DNA of 64,000 nt from Flavobacteriales bacterium (lineage in GTDB: Bacteria > Bacteroidota > Bacteroidia > Flavobacteriales_F > PHOS-HE28), in NCBI GenBank assembly GCA_016702645.1, contig JADJDP010000003.1:124001-188000 (forward strand), in the 5' to 3' direction. Below are positions 9,718-17,601 of this stretch, in pieces. The translations under genes and the position numbers were made by a program. The notes under the pieces are model-generated. The model did no database searches and was not told the origin of the DNA. It saw only the letters and a program-made list of their open reading frames with translations. Positions within the stretch are counted from its first letter, which is position 1; each line of letters begins with the position of its first letter.

Positions 9718-9921
9718 CACCTAACAAGAGCGCACTACGAGCATCACCGCTACGATCAGCAGTAGAACGACCAGCGTAAACACCGCCCACTACGAGAACC
9801 GCGGCGGGCTCTCGCCGAAGCCACCGGTGCGCTGCCATTTCTCGCCTTGTGTTGGCATGAGGTGAATGTATCTTCTACACTTTATTTCAACCTTGCGGCG
9901 GCCTTCGCCTCCGCACCGGCC
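9718..9921. other. Non-coding stretch after the permease gene
   Basis: This is the first part of a 355-bp gene-free interval between the permease stop and the small gene at 10073. I see no convincing ORF, tRNA or strong hairpin in it. The rest of the interval holds the leader described at 9922. Confidence 0.5.
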
Positions 9922-9969
9922 TACCTTGTGCACATGCCCGGCACCGCTTGCCGGGAGTTCGAAGACCCG
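9922..9969 (+). promoter_or_regulatory. Promoter/leader element shared with the cold-shock gene
   Basis: A -7-like box TACCTTGT (9922-9929) is followed by the hairpin CCCGGCA-N5-TGCCGGG (9937-9955) and then TTCGAAGACCCG. The same order, with similar bases, occurs at 12259-12308 before the cold-shock gene. It would give the 10073 gene a leader of about 135 nt. Confidence 0.5.
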
Positions 9970-10072
9970 TGGGGCTTTTGGTGCCCGCTTCGACCGCCAG
10001 CAACGGTCCACTCGTTCCTCCGATCGATCCAGGCGGCTTAGCGCGATCATAGGACCAGCGATCCCATCCCGA

Positions 10073-10324
10073 ATGAGCTATTACAAGAAGGACCCGATCG
10101 TCCATCGGCCAGCGACGGCCGATGCGGACTGCATTCGGGTGCGGCTCAACAGGACCACTGTCGTCCTGCTCAAGAGCATGAAGAGCTTCGCTTCGTGGAA
10201 GGAGCGCTATCCCGAAGCCGAGGTCATAGAGCCTGAAGCGATCGTGAAAAAGGAGGAGGAAGCGCCTGCGAAGAAGAAGAACGGCACGAAGAAGGAAGCC
10301 CCCAAGGGAGGGAGCGAGGATTGA
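10073..10324 (+). CDS. Small hypothetical protein with Lys/Glu-rich tail
   Basis: The 83-residue product starts MSYYKKDPIVHRP, has a short compact centre (CIRVRLNRTTVVLLKSMKSF followed by ASWKERYPEAEV) and a charged, probably disordered tail (KKEEEAPAKKKNGTKKE). I do not recognise the family. The frame is open further upstream to 9866, but that part runs through a hairpin leader and looks non-coding, so I take ATG 10073. It converges on the PHB-depolymerase-like gene, whose stop is 4 bp away. The basic/acidic tail and the cold-shock-like leader make a nucleic-acid- or ribosome-associated role possible, but that is speculation. Confidence 0.65.
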   Translation: MSYYKKDPIVHRPATADADCIRVRLNRTTVVLLKSMKSFASWKERYPEAEVIEPEAIVKKEEEAPAKKKNGTKKEAPKGGSED

Positions 10325-10328
10325 GTGC

Positions 10329-11489
10329 TCAGCGTACCACCAACGGCGTGGTGGAAGTGCTACCATCCTGCCCGTAGGCTCGCACCATGTATCGTCCGGC
10401 CGCCAGTTGTCCCACATCGCACTGCACGACATCGCTGGATGCAACAGAGAGCGTGAGCACTTCACGTCCGCCCGGGTCCAGCACCGTGATGCGGACCAGT
10501 TGATCGCCCTTCACCACGATGCTCGATGTCGCCGGGTTCGGGTGGAGCGCGATGCTTGGTGCCGAAGCGTTCGCAGGAACGGTGGTGCTCACCTCGCACT
10601 CCAAGCTGTACTGCTGGAAGAAGTTCCACATCAGGTCGTTCGCGCTGATCACCGTGCTGGGTGGGTCCCCGATACCGGTGCTCTGGCCGCCCGGCCAGCT
10701 ATGACCGCCATCCCGAGTCATGTACAGCAGCATCTCTTGCTCGCAATCGCATTCGTGCCAGCGGATCACCGTCACCTCCGCGTTGTCCAGTATCGTATCG
10801 TTCAGTACGGCGCAATTGGCGTGCAGGGCGAAGGCGGTCTGTACCGAATCCTGTGGCGAGTTGTAGTGGTTGGAGATACCATCGCCGATGCCGCCGAGGT
10901 AGGGCACGCTCGTGTCCAAGTAGGAGTGCAGGCCGATCACCGGTACCGGACGCGTTGGTGAACATGCATCAATGGTCATGCTCGCTGCCACAGGTGCGAT
11001 GGCCGCTATCCGATCGCTCAACTCGCACGCAAGGCGGTAGCTCATGAAACCACCATTGCTCATGCCGGTCGCGTAAACGCGTAGGGTGTCAATGGCGAGG
11101 TCCGCGAACAAGGTGTCGAGCAATGCACTGATGAAACCCACATCGTCGATGTCGTTGTTCATCGCGTAACCACAGCAACCACCGGCGTTCCATGTGCGGA
11201 TATTGAGCGGGCTGGGCACGCCATCGGGGTAAACCACGATGAAGTCTTCCTGCTCTGCCTTCACCGTTAGCTGTGATTGGCCCTCGAGCTGGGTGCCGCT
11301 GCCAAAGCCGCCATGCATTGCTATGACGAGCGGTAAGGGGGTGTTACCATCGTACACGCTCGGAAGACGGAGGGTATAGGTGCGCTGGAGACCGCCGACG
11401 AGGATGCTGTCCGACTGGGCCCGCGTTGTAAAACACGCCAGTGCGAGGACACCGGAGAGCGCGAGGAAGTAGGCCGGGCGTTGGATCAT
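10329..11489 (-). CDS. Secreted PHB-depolymerase-like esterase with T9SS sorting domain
   Basis: The 386-residue protein has a signal peptide (cleavage after about residue 24, ...TTRAQ), an alpha/beta-hydrolase domain of the LpqC/poly(3-hydroxybutyrate) depolymerase esterase group, and a C-terminal type A sorting domain (LHPNPATSSIVVKG to the end). The nucleophile is probably Ser144 in GMSNGG, the acid an Asp in HSYLDTSVPY and the histidine in RDGGHSWPGG. The oxyanion region is VIAMHGGFGSG. The enzyme should be exported by the T9SS and hydrolyse polyester, feruloyl or acetyl esters outside the cell; the substrate is not determinable. It appears to be transcribed alone. Confidence 0.88.
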   Translation of the reverse strand: MIQRPAYFLALSGVLALACFTTRAQSDSILVGGLQRTYTLRLPSVYDGNTPLPLVIAMHGGFGSGTQLEGQSQLTVKAEQEDFIVVYPDGVPSPLNIRTWNAGGCCGYAMNNDIDDVGFISALLDTLFADLAIDTLRVYATGMSNGGFMSYRLACELSDRIAAIAPVAASMTIDACSPTRPVPVIGLHSYLDTSVPYLGGIGDGISNHYNSPQDSVQTAFALHANCAVLNDTILDNAEVTVIRWHECDCEQEMLLYMTRDGGHSWPGGQSTGIGDPPSTVISANDLMWNFFQQYSLECEVSTTVPANASAPSIALHPNPATSSIVVKGDQLVRITVLDPGGREVLTLSVASSDVVQCDVGQLAAGRYMVRAYGQDGSTSTTPLVVR

Positions 11490-11691
11490 GATCGATAGCT
11501 AATCTACTTGGACGGCGGATGCGAAGGGAGGTTGAATTCGGGTTACTGCGGGCCATTTGGGTGGTCTATTGCCGCTGGCCATCCGCCGTTCGGTCCTTTC
11601 CCTTCACCTTCCTTAACACTTGCGCAATGCGCCCCAAGCCAAGCCGTCCGTTATCCGGGTGCGGCACGGATCATGTTGCCGCTCGAGCACC

Positions 11692-12171
11692 ATGAACAAG
11701 CCCTTGGACCCTGAGACCAATGTGCTCCGTACCCTTCTTGTGGACGCTGCACCCGAAGCCGTATGGAAGGCACTGACCGACCCCCAATTGGCCCGCCTTT
11801 ACATGAGCGCCACGCTCACCGGTGAAATGAAGCCGGGGAGACCCATCCAATGGTTCATGAAGGAGGAGGATGGTACGCAGACGCTTTCCGCGAAGGGCAT
11901 AGTCCTGGCGGTACAACCCGGTGAGCGGCTTCGCTACAGCATGTACAGTCCTGCGAGCAAGTTGCCCGATGAACCAGCCAGCCACACCACGCTGGATTTC
12001 CACCTGATCGAGGAGGAGAACGGCCGCACCCGTGTGGAGTTTTGGCAGGGTGATTTCGCCGGACTGCCCCATGCCGTTCGCCGCGCCCGCGAGGCCGGGC
12101 GTGAATGGGTGGAACGGCTCGTGGGCCTGAAGCGTGTGGCCGAGGAACAGGCACAAGCGATGGCGGCTTGA
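11692..12171 (+). CDS. SRPBCC/AHSA1-like domain protein
   Basis: The 159-residue protein is a single START/Bet v1-like fold of the AHSA1 (activator of Hsp90 ATPase homologue 1-like) group. Characteristic segments are VLRTLLVDAAPEAVWKALTDP at the start, GRPIQWFMKEEDGTQ, GERLRYSMYSP and a long C-terminal helix (AREAGREWVERLVGLKRV). These proteins bind hydrophobic ligands; most bacterial members have no known role. ATG 11692 is chosen because the longer frame (from 11620) adds a Cys/Arg-rich segment unlike the family. It stands alone between the esterase gene (divergent) and the cold-shock gene. Confidence 0.82.
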   Translation: MNKPLDPETNVLRTLLVDAAPEAVWKALTDPQLARLYMSATLTGEMKPGRPIQWFMKEEDGTQTLSAKGIVLAVQPGERLRYSMYSPASKLPDEPASHTTLDFHLIEEENGRTRVEFWQGDFAGLPHAVRRAREAGREWVERLVGLKRVAEEQAQAMAA

Positions 12172-12258
12172 GTCCTCAGCTCGTTGATGGCGTCCGAGCA
12201 GGAGCATGAGGGAACCGCGCATTTCAGGCGGATCGTCGGCTGCGTGGCCTAACCATCC

Positions 12259-12321
12259 TACATTTGACCCAATGCCCGGCGCTTTTGCCGGGGTTCAACA
12301 AGACCCGGCTTCGCGCCGGGA
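12259..12321 (+). promoter_or_regulatory. Promoter and double-hairpin leader of the cold-shock gene
   Basis: TACATTTG (12259-12266) fits the Bacteroidota -7 box TAnnTTTG exactly; no clear -33 TTG is seen. Two hairpins follow before the ATG at 12340: CCCGGC/GCCGGG at 12275-12292 and CCCGGC/GCCGGG at 12304-12320. The arms share the same sequence, so alternative pairings between them are possible, as in temperature-responsive leaders. Confidence 0.6.
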
Positions 12322-12339
12322 CGCAATACGATCAATACA

Positions 12340-12531
12340 ATGGCAAGTGGTACAGTGAAATTCTTCAATACGGAGAAAGGTTTTGGTTTCATCACCCCGG
12401 ACGAAGGCGGCAAGGACGTCTTCGTACACAAGACCGGCGTGAAAACCGCGATCTACGAGGGTGACAAAGTCACCTACGAAATTGAGCAAAGCCCCAAGGG
12501 CCTCAATGCAGTGAACGTGCAGAAGGCCTGA
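12340..12531 (+). CDS. Cold-shock protein (CspA family)
   Basis: The 63-residue product is a complete cold-shock domain with RNP1 (KGFGFI, residues 13-18) and RNP2 (VFVH, 27-30) intact. It should bind single-stranded RNA/DNA and melt secondary structure, acting as an RNA chaperone. It has its own promoter, a structured leader (12259-12321) and a terminator hairpin 22 bp after the stop, so it is monocistronic. Length and sequence are normal for the family. Confidence 0.95.
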   Translation: MASGTVKFFNTEKGFGFITPDEGGKDVFVHKTGVKTAIYEGDKVTYEIEQSPKGLNAVNVQKA

Positions 12532-12553
12532 GGATCACACCTCTACCGAGAAG

Positions 12554-12581
12554 CGAAGCCCCGGCGAAAGTCGGGGCTTCG
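12554..12581 (+). terminator. Terminator hairpin after the cold-shock gene
   Basis: Stem CGAAGCCCCG (12554-12563) / CGGGGCTTCG (12572-12581) with loop GCGAAAGT. It lies 22 bp past the stop. No clear U-tract follows. Confidence 0.75.
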
Positions 12582-12737
12582 TCGTTCGGGGAGGTAGTGC
12601 GCAGGCTGAAGGCGAGCGGCCGAGCGTCGAAGACGAAGGACGGAGCAACCGTTCGTCACGCGTGCAACGGAGGCGCACGAAAGCCACTGCGCGTCGGAAA
12701 GTGATGAACAACTTGCCCGGCCCTTGTTGCATTCGTC

Positions 12738-15146
12738 ATGCTGAAGAACGTACTGCTCACCTCGTTGCGCAATTTGTTGCGTAACAAACTCTACACGCTC
12801 ATCAACCTGCTGGGCCTTGCCACGGGCATCGCGTGCTTCGTGCTCATCGGCCTCTACGTGCAGCACCAGCGGAGCTTCGATCGTTTCGTGTCGAACAATG
12901 AGCGCGTGTACCGCGTGGTGGGCGAGATTGAGATGGAGGGCCAGGGCGAGCATTCAAGCAGCATGGTGTTCGGCCTCGGACCAACGCTCTATGCGGACCA
13001 CCCGGAACTCATCGAGCGCTACTGCCGCTGGTTCGATTTCCAGGATCCGCAGCACTCGCTGAAGGTGGGCGACAGCCTGAGCACCAACAAGCTCTTCACG
13101 GAGACCGGATTGTATCTGGTGGATAGTACGGTCTTCGACATCTTCAATTACCCGCTGCTGGTCGGCGATCCGAAGACCGCGCTCGCGAAACCCGGCAGCA
13201 TCGTGCTGAGCCAGGAACTCGCGAGGAAGTACTTCGGCGATGCCGATCCCATGGGGCAGATGATGAAGTGGGACAACGCGATGGACGTGCAGGTGACGGG
13301 TATCCTCGGTGATATCCCCCGCAACTCGCACATCAGCTTCGAAGGGCTTGTCTCCTTCAACACCATCACGCAGTTCTGGCGCAACATTGAAAAGAACAAC
13401 TGGGTGTGGAACCCTTGCTGGACCTATGTGCGATTGAAGGACGGGATCAGCAAGGAAGAGGTGAACAGGATCTTCCCGGCCTTCATCCAGAAGTACTACC
13501 CGGACTTCTTGAAGAACCAGATCGGCCACGAGTTGCAACCGTTGACGGATATCCACCTCACCAGCAAGCTCGACTTCGAGATGCGCCAGAACGGCGATGC
13601 GGGCAGCGTGAACATCCTGTGGGTGATCGGCTTTTTCATCATTCTGCTGGCCGGCGTGAATTTCATGAACCTCGCCACGGCTCGTAGCGCTTACCGCGCG
13701 CGGGAAGTGGGTGTGCGCAAGTCGGCGGGTGCCACGCGCGGCCAGTTGATCGGGCAATTCCTGATGGAGAGCGTGCTGATGAGCTTGATCGCGGCAATGA
13801 TCGCGCTGGCGCTCATACAGCTCTTGATGCCAGCCTTCAACGAACTCGCGGGCGAAGGGATCCCACTGCCGCGGACGCTCGTGCCCGGTGTTTTGGGCAT
13901 CGCGGTGGTCGTCGGTCTGCTCAGCGGCATCTACCCGGCCTTTTTCCTCTCTTCCTTCCAACCGGCGGTGGTCCTCAAGGGCAATACGGGCGGCACATCG
14001 CGCGGACAGGCGTTGCGCAAGTCGCTGGTGGTGGTGCAGTTCGCCATCGCGCTCGTGCTCATCATCGGCACCGTGTTCGTGAAGAAGCAGCACGATCACC
14101 TGCGCACCGTGGACCTCGGTTTCAACAAGGAGCACGTGCTGCTGATCCCGGTGCGCGCCCCCATGGCCGATGTGTACACGGCGGTCTTCCCCGAGTTGAA
14201 GAACATCAGTGGCGTGAAGGCGGTGAGTTGGGCGAATGACATCATCGGCAAAAAGCACAACACGCACGAGTTCAACTGGGGCACCATGGAGCAAGGCAAG
14301 TGGACCTACCTGCCCGCGCTATACGTGAACCCGGAGTTCAATGATGTGATGGACATCGACTTGCTTGCGGGACGTTGGTTCTCGCGCGAGTTCCCGGGCG
14401 ATGACTCATTGAGCGTCGTTGTGAATGAAACATTCGCGCGGCAGACGCATCCGGACGACCCCTCGAAGGCCGTTGGGGATCGTATGGACACTCCGCATGG
14501 CGAAGAGCGCATCATCGGGGTGGCGAAGGACTTCGCGTTCGATCCGTTGTTCAAGGCGGTGCAGCCTTTTGTCTTCGATATGTGCCAGCCGCACGATCGC
14601 GGCCAGTGGATCCGATATCTCTACTTGCGATTGGAGGCTGGTGATCCCGCGCCGGTTATCGCCGCTGCGAAGGAGAAGTGGAACGCACGCACGACCGATT
14701 TCCCGTTCGAGTACCAGTTCCTGGATGAGCAGCTCGATGCGCAATATGAAGCACAGGGCCGTTTGGCGGAATTGATCGGCATCTTCTCCTTGCTAGCGGT
14801 GTTCATCGCCTGCCTCGGGCTCTTCGCGCTCGCCTCATGGACCGCGGAGAAGCGTACGCGCGAGATCGGCATCCGCAAGGTGATGGGAGCGGATACCCTC
14901 CGCATCACCTACTTGGTCACGCGCGATTTTCTGCTGCTTGTGTTCATCGGTGCGGTACTCGCCGTTCCGCTCGCATGGTTCGGTGTGGGCCGGTGGCTGG
15001 AGAACTTCGCGTTCCGCACGGCCATTGAACCGGTCGTATTCGTTCTCGCAGCACTGGTGGTATTGATGATAGCCGCTTTCACGGTGAGCTTCCGCGCAGT
15101 TCGAGCGGCGCAGACGGATCCAGTTGTAGCACTACGTCACGAATAA
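12738..15146 (+). CDS. FtsX/MacB-type ABC transporter permease (stand-alone)
   Basis: The 802-residue protein has the same two-FtsX-domain layout as the permease at 7282. There is an N-terminal TM (LINLLGLATGIACFVLIGLYV), a large periplasmic domain, TM cluster with RAREVGVRKSAGATRGQL, a second periplasmic domain, and a C-terminal TM cluster with TREIGIRKVMGADT, ending DPVVALRHE. No ATPase or adaptor gene is adjacent, so it must use an ATPase encoded elsewhere. The next gene (15158) follows after 11 bp and may be co-transcribed. Confidence 0.9.
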   Translation: MLKNVLLTSLRNLLRNKLYTLINLLGLATGIACFVLIGLYVQHQRSFDRFVSNNERVYRVVGEIEMEGQGEHSSSMVFGLGPTLYADHPELIERYCRWFDFQDPQHSLKVGDSLSTNKLFTETGLYLVDSTVFDIFNYPLLVGDPKTALAKPGSIVLSQELARKYFGDADPMGQMMKWDNAMDVQVTGILGDIPRNSHISFEGLVSFNTITQFWRNIEKNNWVWNPCWTYVRLKDGISKEEVNRIFPAFIQKYYPDFLKNQIGHELQPLTDIHLTSKLDFEMRQNGDAGSVNILWVIGFFIILLAGVNFMNLATARSAYRAREVGVRKSAGATRGQLIGQFLMESVLMSLIAAMIALALIQLLMPAFNELAGEGIPLPRTLVPGVLGIAVVVGLLSGIYPAFFLSSFQPAVVLKGNTGGTSRGQALRKSLVVVQFAIALVLIIGTVFVKKQHDHLRTVDLGFNKEHVLLIPVRAPMADVYTAVFPELKNISGVKAVSWANDIIGKKHNTHEFNWGTMEQGKWTYLPALYVNPEFNDVMDIDLLAGRWFSREFPGDDSLSVVVNETFARQTHPDDPSKAVGDRMDTPHGEERIIGVAKDFAFDPLFKAVQPFVFDMCQPHDRGQWIRYLYLRLEAGDPAPVIAAAKEKWNARTTDFPFEYQFLDEQLDAQYEAQGRLAELIGIFSLLAVFIACLGLFALASWTAEKRTREIGIRKVMGADTLRITYLVTRDFLLLVFIGAVLAVPLAWFGVGRWLENFAFRTAIEPVVFVLAALVVLMIAAFTVSFRAVRAAQTDPVVALRHE

Positions 15147-15157
15147 CCTTGCCGACC

Positions 15158-15667
15158 ATGGACCGCAGACACTTCATCGCAGCAGCAGGGCTTGGGCTTC
15201 CATTGATCGGAACCACCTTGTTGAACGCACAGGACATGGTGGAACCAGCGAAGCCAGCCAAGTTGCCGGATGAGCTGGTGAAAGCGTTCGTGAGTGCGGG
15301 CCACAATAACCTGCCGGAGGTGCAACGCCTGTTGAAGGAGCAGCCGGGATTGCTGAACGCATGCTGGGATCTCGGGGGTGGCGATTTCGAAACTGCGTTG
15401 GAGGGAGCGGGTCATGTCGGCGACCGCGAGATCGCGGAGTACCTGATCCGGCAGGGTGCTCGCGCGAACATCTTCGTGCTGACGATGCTTGGTCGAACAC
15501 TGGAAGTGAAGGCCTTGCTCGCAGCGTTCCCCGAACTACTGCGTTCCAAAGGACCTCATGGCCTCACGCTCCTGCATCACGCCACGCGGGGCGGCGATCC
15601 AGCCAAGGAATTGCTGCAGCACATCCAAGGCCTGGGGCTCACTGAGACGAAGTTGGCGATGCCGTGA
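15158..15667 (+). CDS. Exported ankyrin-repeat protein
   Basis: The 169-residue protein begins MDRRHFIAAAGLGLPLIG, a Tat-like signal (arginine pair followed by F and a hydrophobic stretch), and then has degenerate ankyrin repeats. The repeats are visible as VKAFVSAGHNNLPEVQRLL, FETALEGAGHVGDREIAEYLIRQGA and GLTLLHHATRGGDPAKELLQ. Such proteins mediate protein-protein contact; the partner is unknown. An ATG 9 bp upstream (15149) is an alternative start, but 15158 gives the better Tat signal. It lies 11 bp after the permease gene, suggesting one transcript, and converges on the DNA alkylation repair gene. Confidence 0.75.
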   Translation: MDRRHFIAAAGLGLPLIGTTLLNAQDMVEPAKPAKLPDELVKAFVSAGHNNLPEVQRLLKEQPGLLNACWDLGGGDFETALEGAGHVGDREIAEYLIRQGARANIFVLTMLGRTLEVKALLAAFPELLRSKGPHGLTLLHHATRGGDPAKELLQHIQGLGLTETKLAMP

Positions 15668-15672
15668 TACGC

Positions 15673-16758
15673 CTAAACGCGGAGAGTGAAAAGGGCATCG
15701 GCAAATGTCTTCCCGTTCACCAGGACCTCCACAACATGCTCGCCGGGGTAGTGCTTGCGTGTGCTGAAGTCCACGATGCGTTGGCGTTTGGCGATGTCGA
15801 GTGAAGCGCGCGGCCCTAGTTCCACTTCCTTCAATTTGAAGACCTTCTTCGAGGTACCTCCGCTCGCTTTGCGGTAATGGATGGCGTAGTCGATCACCAG
15901 CTGTTGGTTGCGTGGGGCCTCCGAGGTCAGCGTGAAGGAGAATTCCAATGTGTCGCCGAGCTTCAAGCGTTTGGCAGAAAGGGAGAGGCCATCCACGCGC
16001 ACCTTCACGTTGCTGCTGAAGGCGAAGAGCGCAAGCGCATCCGTGTTGCCTGCTTTGATCAATGTTCGGCTGGCGTGCTTTGCGATCCACGCTGTATGCG
16101 GGTGCTTTCTATCCCATGAGCGCAACAGGTCCACCATGTACTTCGGGTGGTCCTTGCTGAAGTCGTTCAAGTGGTTCGCCACCGATTTGCGCACGTACAC
16201 TGATGGATCCGCGCGGAGCCGTTCGAGTATCGGTGTGGTCAGCCTCGGATCCTTCAGCATCGCATCCAAGCGGAACGACCACGGGAGGCGCGGGCGACTG
16301 CCTTCGGATGCCAGACGCCGCACATGCTCGCTTTCATCTTCGGCCCAAGTGCGCATCACCTTCAATGTTCCCTTCGCATCGCGGCGTAAGAACTCGCGCA
16401 CGGCGAATTCCGAAGAGCCATATGATGTGAAATGCTTCAATGCGTCGAGTGAGAAGGCGGGATCTTCCAACCCGAACTGACCCACAAAATCGGGGTAGAG
16501 CAGTGCAGTGTAGCCGGTGGGCATGAGGGGTGCGACCTTCTTCAACTCATCCACGGCCTTGCGGAAGTCGGATCGCAGATGTTTCCGAAGGGTGATGCTC
16601 GTGTGCCGCATCCGTGCGTTCAGCTCACGGTCTTCGTTGCCGTTCAACAGGTCCTTCAATAGTGCGGTCCGCTGCACCTTCGGCGCGATCGCCTCCAGCA
16701 CCTCGGCCAGGCGTGCGAAATGCGCCCGGTTGAACATCTCCTTCAGCTGTTGAGCCAT
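15673..16758 (-). CDS. DNA alkylation repair protein (AlkD-like HEAT-repeat family)
   Basis: The 361-residue protein is made of HEAT-like helical repeats: 'SSEFAVREFLRRDAKGTLKVMRTWAEDESEHVRRLASEGSRPRLPW' (quoted as separate pieces SSEFAVREF and EHVRRLASEGSRPRLPW), then DPSVYVRKSVANHLNDFSKD. This pattern is typical of the PF08713 DNA alkylation repair family, in which AlkD excises positively charged N3/N7-alkylated bases without base flipping. The C-terminal third (from about residue 270) is a beta-rich extension (SFTLTSEAP...QLVIDYAIHY) found in many Bacteroidota members. It is a single gene, convergent with 15158 by 6 bp. Confidence 0.82.
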   Translation of the reverse strand: MAQQLKEMFNRAHFARLAEVLEAIAPKVQRTALLKDLLNGNEDRELNARMRHTSITLRKHLRSDFRKAVDELKKVAPLMPTGYTALLYPDFVGQFGLEDPAFSLDALKHFTSYGSSEFAVREFLRRDAKGTLKVMRTWAEDESEHVRRLASEGSRPRLPWSFRLDAMLKDPRLTTPILERLRADPSVYVRKSVANHLNDFSKDHPKYMVDLLRSWDRKHPHTAWIAKHASRTLIKAGNTDALALFAFSSNVKVRVDGLSLSAKRLKLGDTLEFSFTLTSEAPRNQQLVIDYAIHYRKASGGTSKKVFKLKEVELGPRASLDIAKRQRIVDFSTRKHYPGEHVVEVLVNGKTFADALFTLRV

Positions 16759-16795
16759 GCACTATGAGGATCTTCTTCGATGGGTTCGATCAGTT

Positions 16796-17290
16796 TTAGG
16801 GCGCGAAACGGTACACCAGCGCATCGGCGAAGTGCCCACAAGCATCCTCCTTCCAGAACGCACCACCGTTCTTCTCGATCACGCGCTGGCTGGCAACATT
16901 CTCGCGTGCCACCTTGGAGGCTACATAAGGCAGCTTGAGCGTGTGGAAGGCGAGATCCAGCATCGTGCGCACTGCTTCGCTCGCATGGCCCTTCCCCCAA
17001 TGTTCACGCAGCAAGCGATAGCCCATCAGCACTTCTCCATCGACTTGGCGACGTAAGGAGCACCTGCCGATCCATGTTCCATCCCTCGTTTCGATCGCCC
17101 AGCGCCCAATGCCCCACGGAAGTTGAAAAGCGATGTTCGCGATCCAGGCGCGCGCAGCATCAAGGTCAGTGAGCGGGACATCATGCACGTACTTCAGCAC
17201 TTCGGGATCGCTGTTCAGCAGAAATATGTTCGGGGCATCGCGTTGTTCGATATCGCGCAATAGGAGCCGGTCGTTCGAAGCGACTATCAT
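16796..17290 (-). CDS. GNAT-family N-acetyltransferase (RimJ/RimL type)
   Basis: The 164-residue protein begins MIVASNDRLLLRDIEQRDAP, the usual first strand of RimJ/RimL-like acetyltransferases. It carries the acetyl-CoA loop as REHWGKGHASEAV and a motif B region with VARENVASQRVIEKNGG. It should transfer an acetyl group to an amine on a protein or small molecule; the acceptor is unknown. The frame is open far upstream into the histidine kinase gene, but that continuity results from a frameshift there; ATG 17290 overlaps the stop of the 80-residue gene (ATGA), which fixes the start. Confidence 0.85.
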   Translation of the reverse strand: MIVASNDRLLLRDIEQRDAPNIFLLNSDPEVLKYVHDVPLTDLDAARAWIANIAFQLPWGIGRWAIETRDGTWIGRCSLRRQVDGEVLMGYRLLREHWGKGHASEAVRTMLDLAFHTLKLPYVASKVARENVASQRVIEKNGGAFWKEDACGHFADALVYRFAP

Positions 17291-17529
17291 GCGTTCAGCC
17301 AGTTCTTGAAGAGCTTCTGCATGGCGGGCAGCAGGATGAAGACCATGAGCGGCACCAGGATCAAGGTGACAGCCAGGGTGCGCAGCGGCAATGGGATGAG
17401 CAGTAACGGCTTGCCGAAGAAGAAGAACAGGAGCGTGATGGAAGGATAGATCGCCAGCCAGATGAGCACGGCGATCTTCCACCTGGGTGGTGGTTTCATG
17501 GGTGCCAAGTTCGTGAGTGTCCGAGCCAT
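17287..17529 (-). CDS. Small two-helix membrane protein
   Basis: The 80-residue product has a short polar N-terminus, PPPRWKIAVLIWLAIYPS and two strongly hydrophobic segments (about 19-39 and 50-68), ending in QKLFKNWLNA. The PPRWK...WLAIYP and LRTL...PLMVF pattern resembles the membrane tail of two-domain antibiotic-biosynthesis-monooxygenase proteins (COG3224-like), but the enzymatic domain is absent. It is translationally coupled to the GNAT gene through ATGA. An alternative start at MKPPP (17499) is possible. The function is unknown. Confidence 0.7.
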   Translation of the reverse strand: MARTLTNLAPMKPPPRWKIAVLIWLAIYPSITLLFFFFGKPLLLIPLPLRTLAVTLILVPLMVFILLPAMQKLFKNWLNA

Positions 17530-17601
17530 GTGACCGGGGTCGAACCAGTAGCGGGTCGAACGCTCGCGGCGGACCCATGAGCCGGAAGATCGTTGATCCG
17601 A

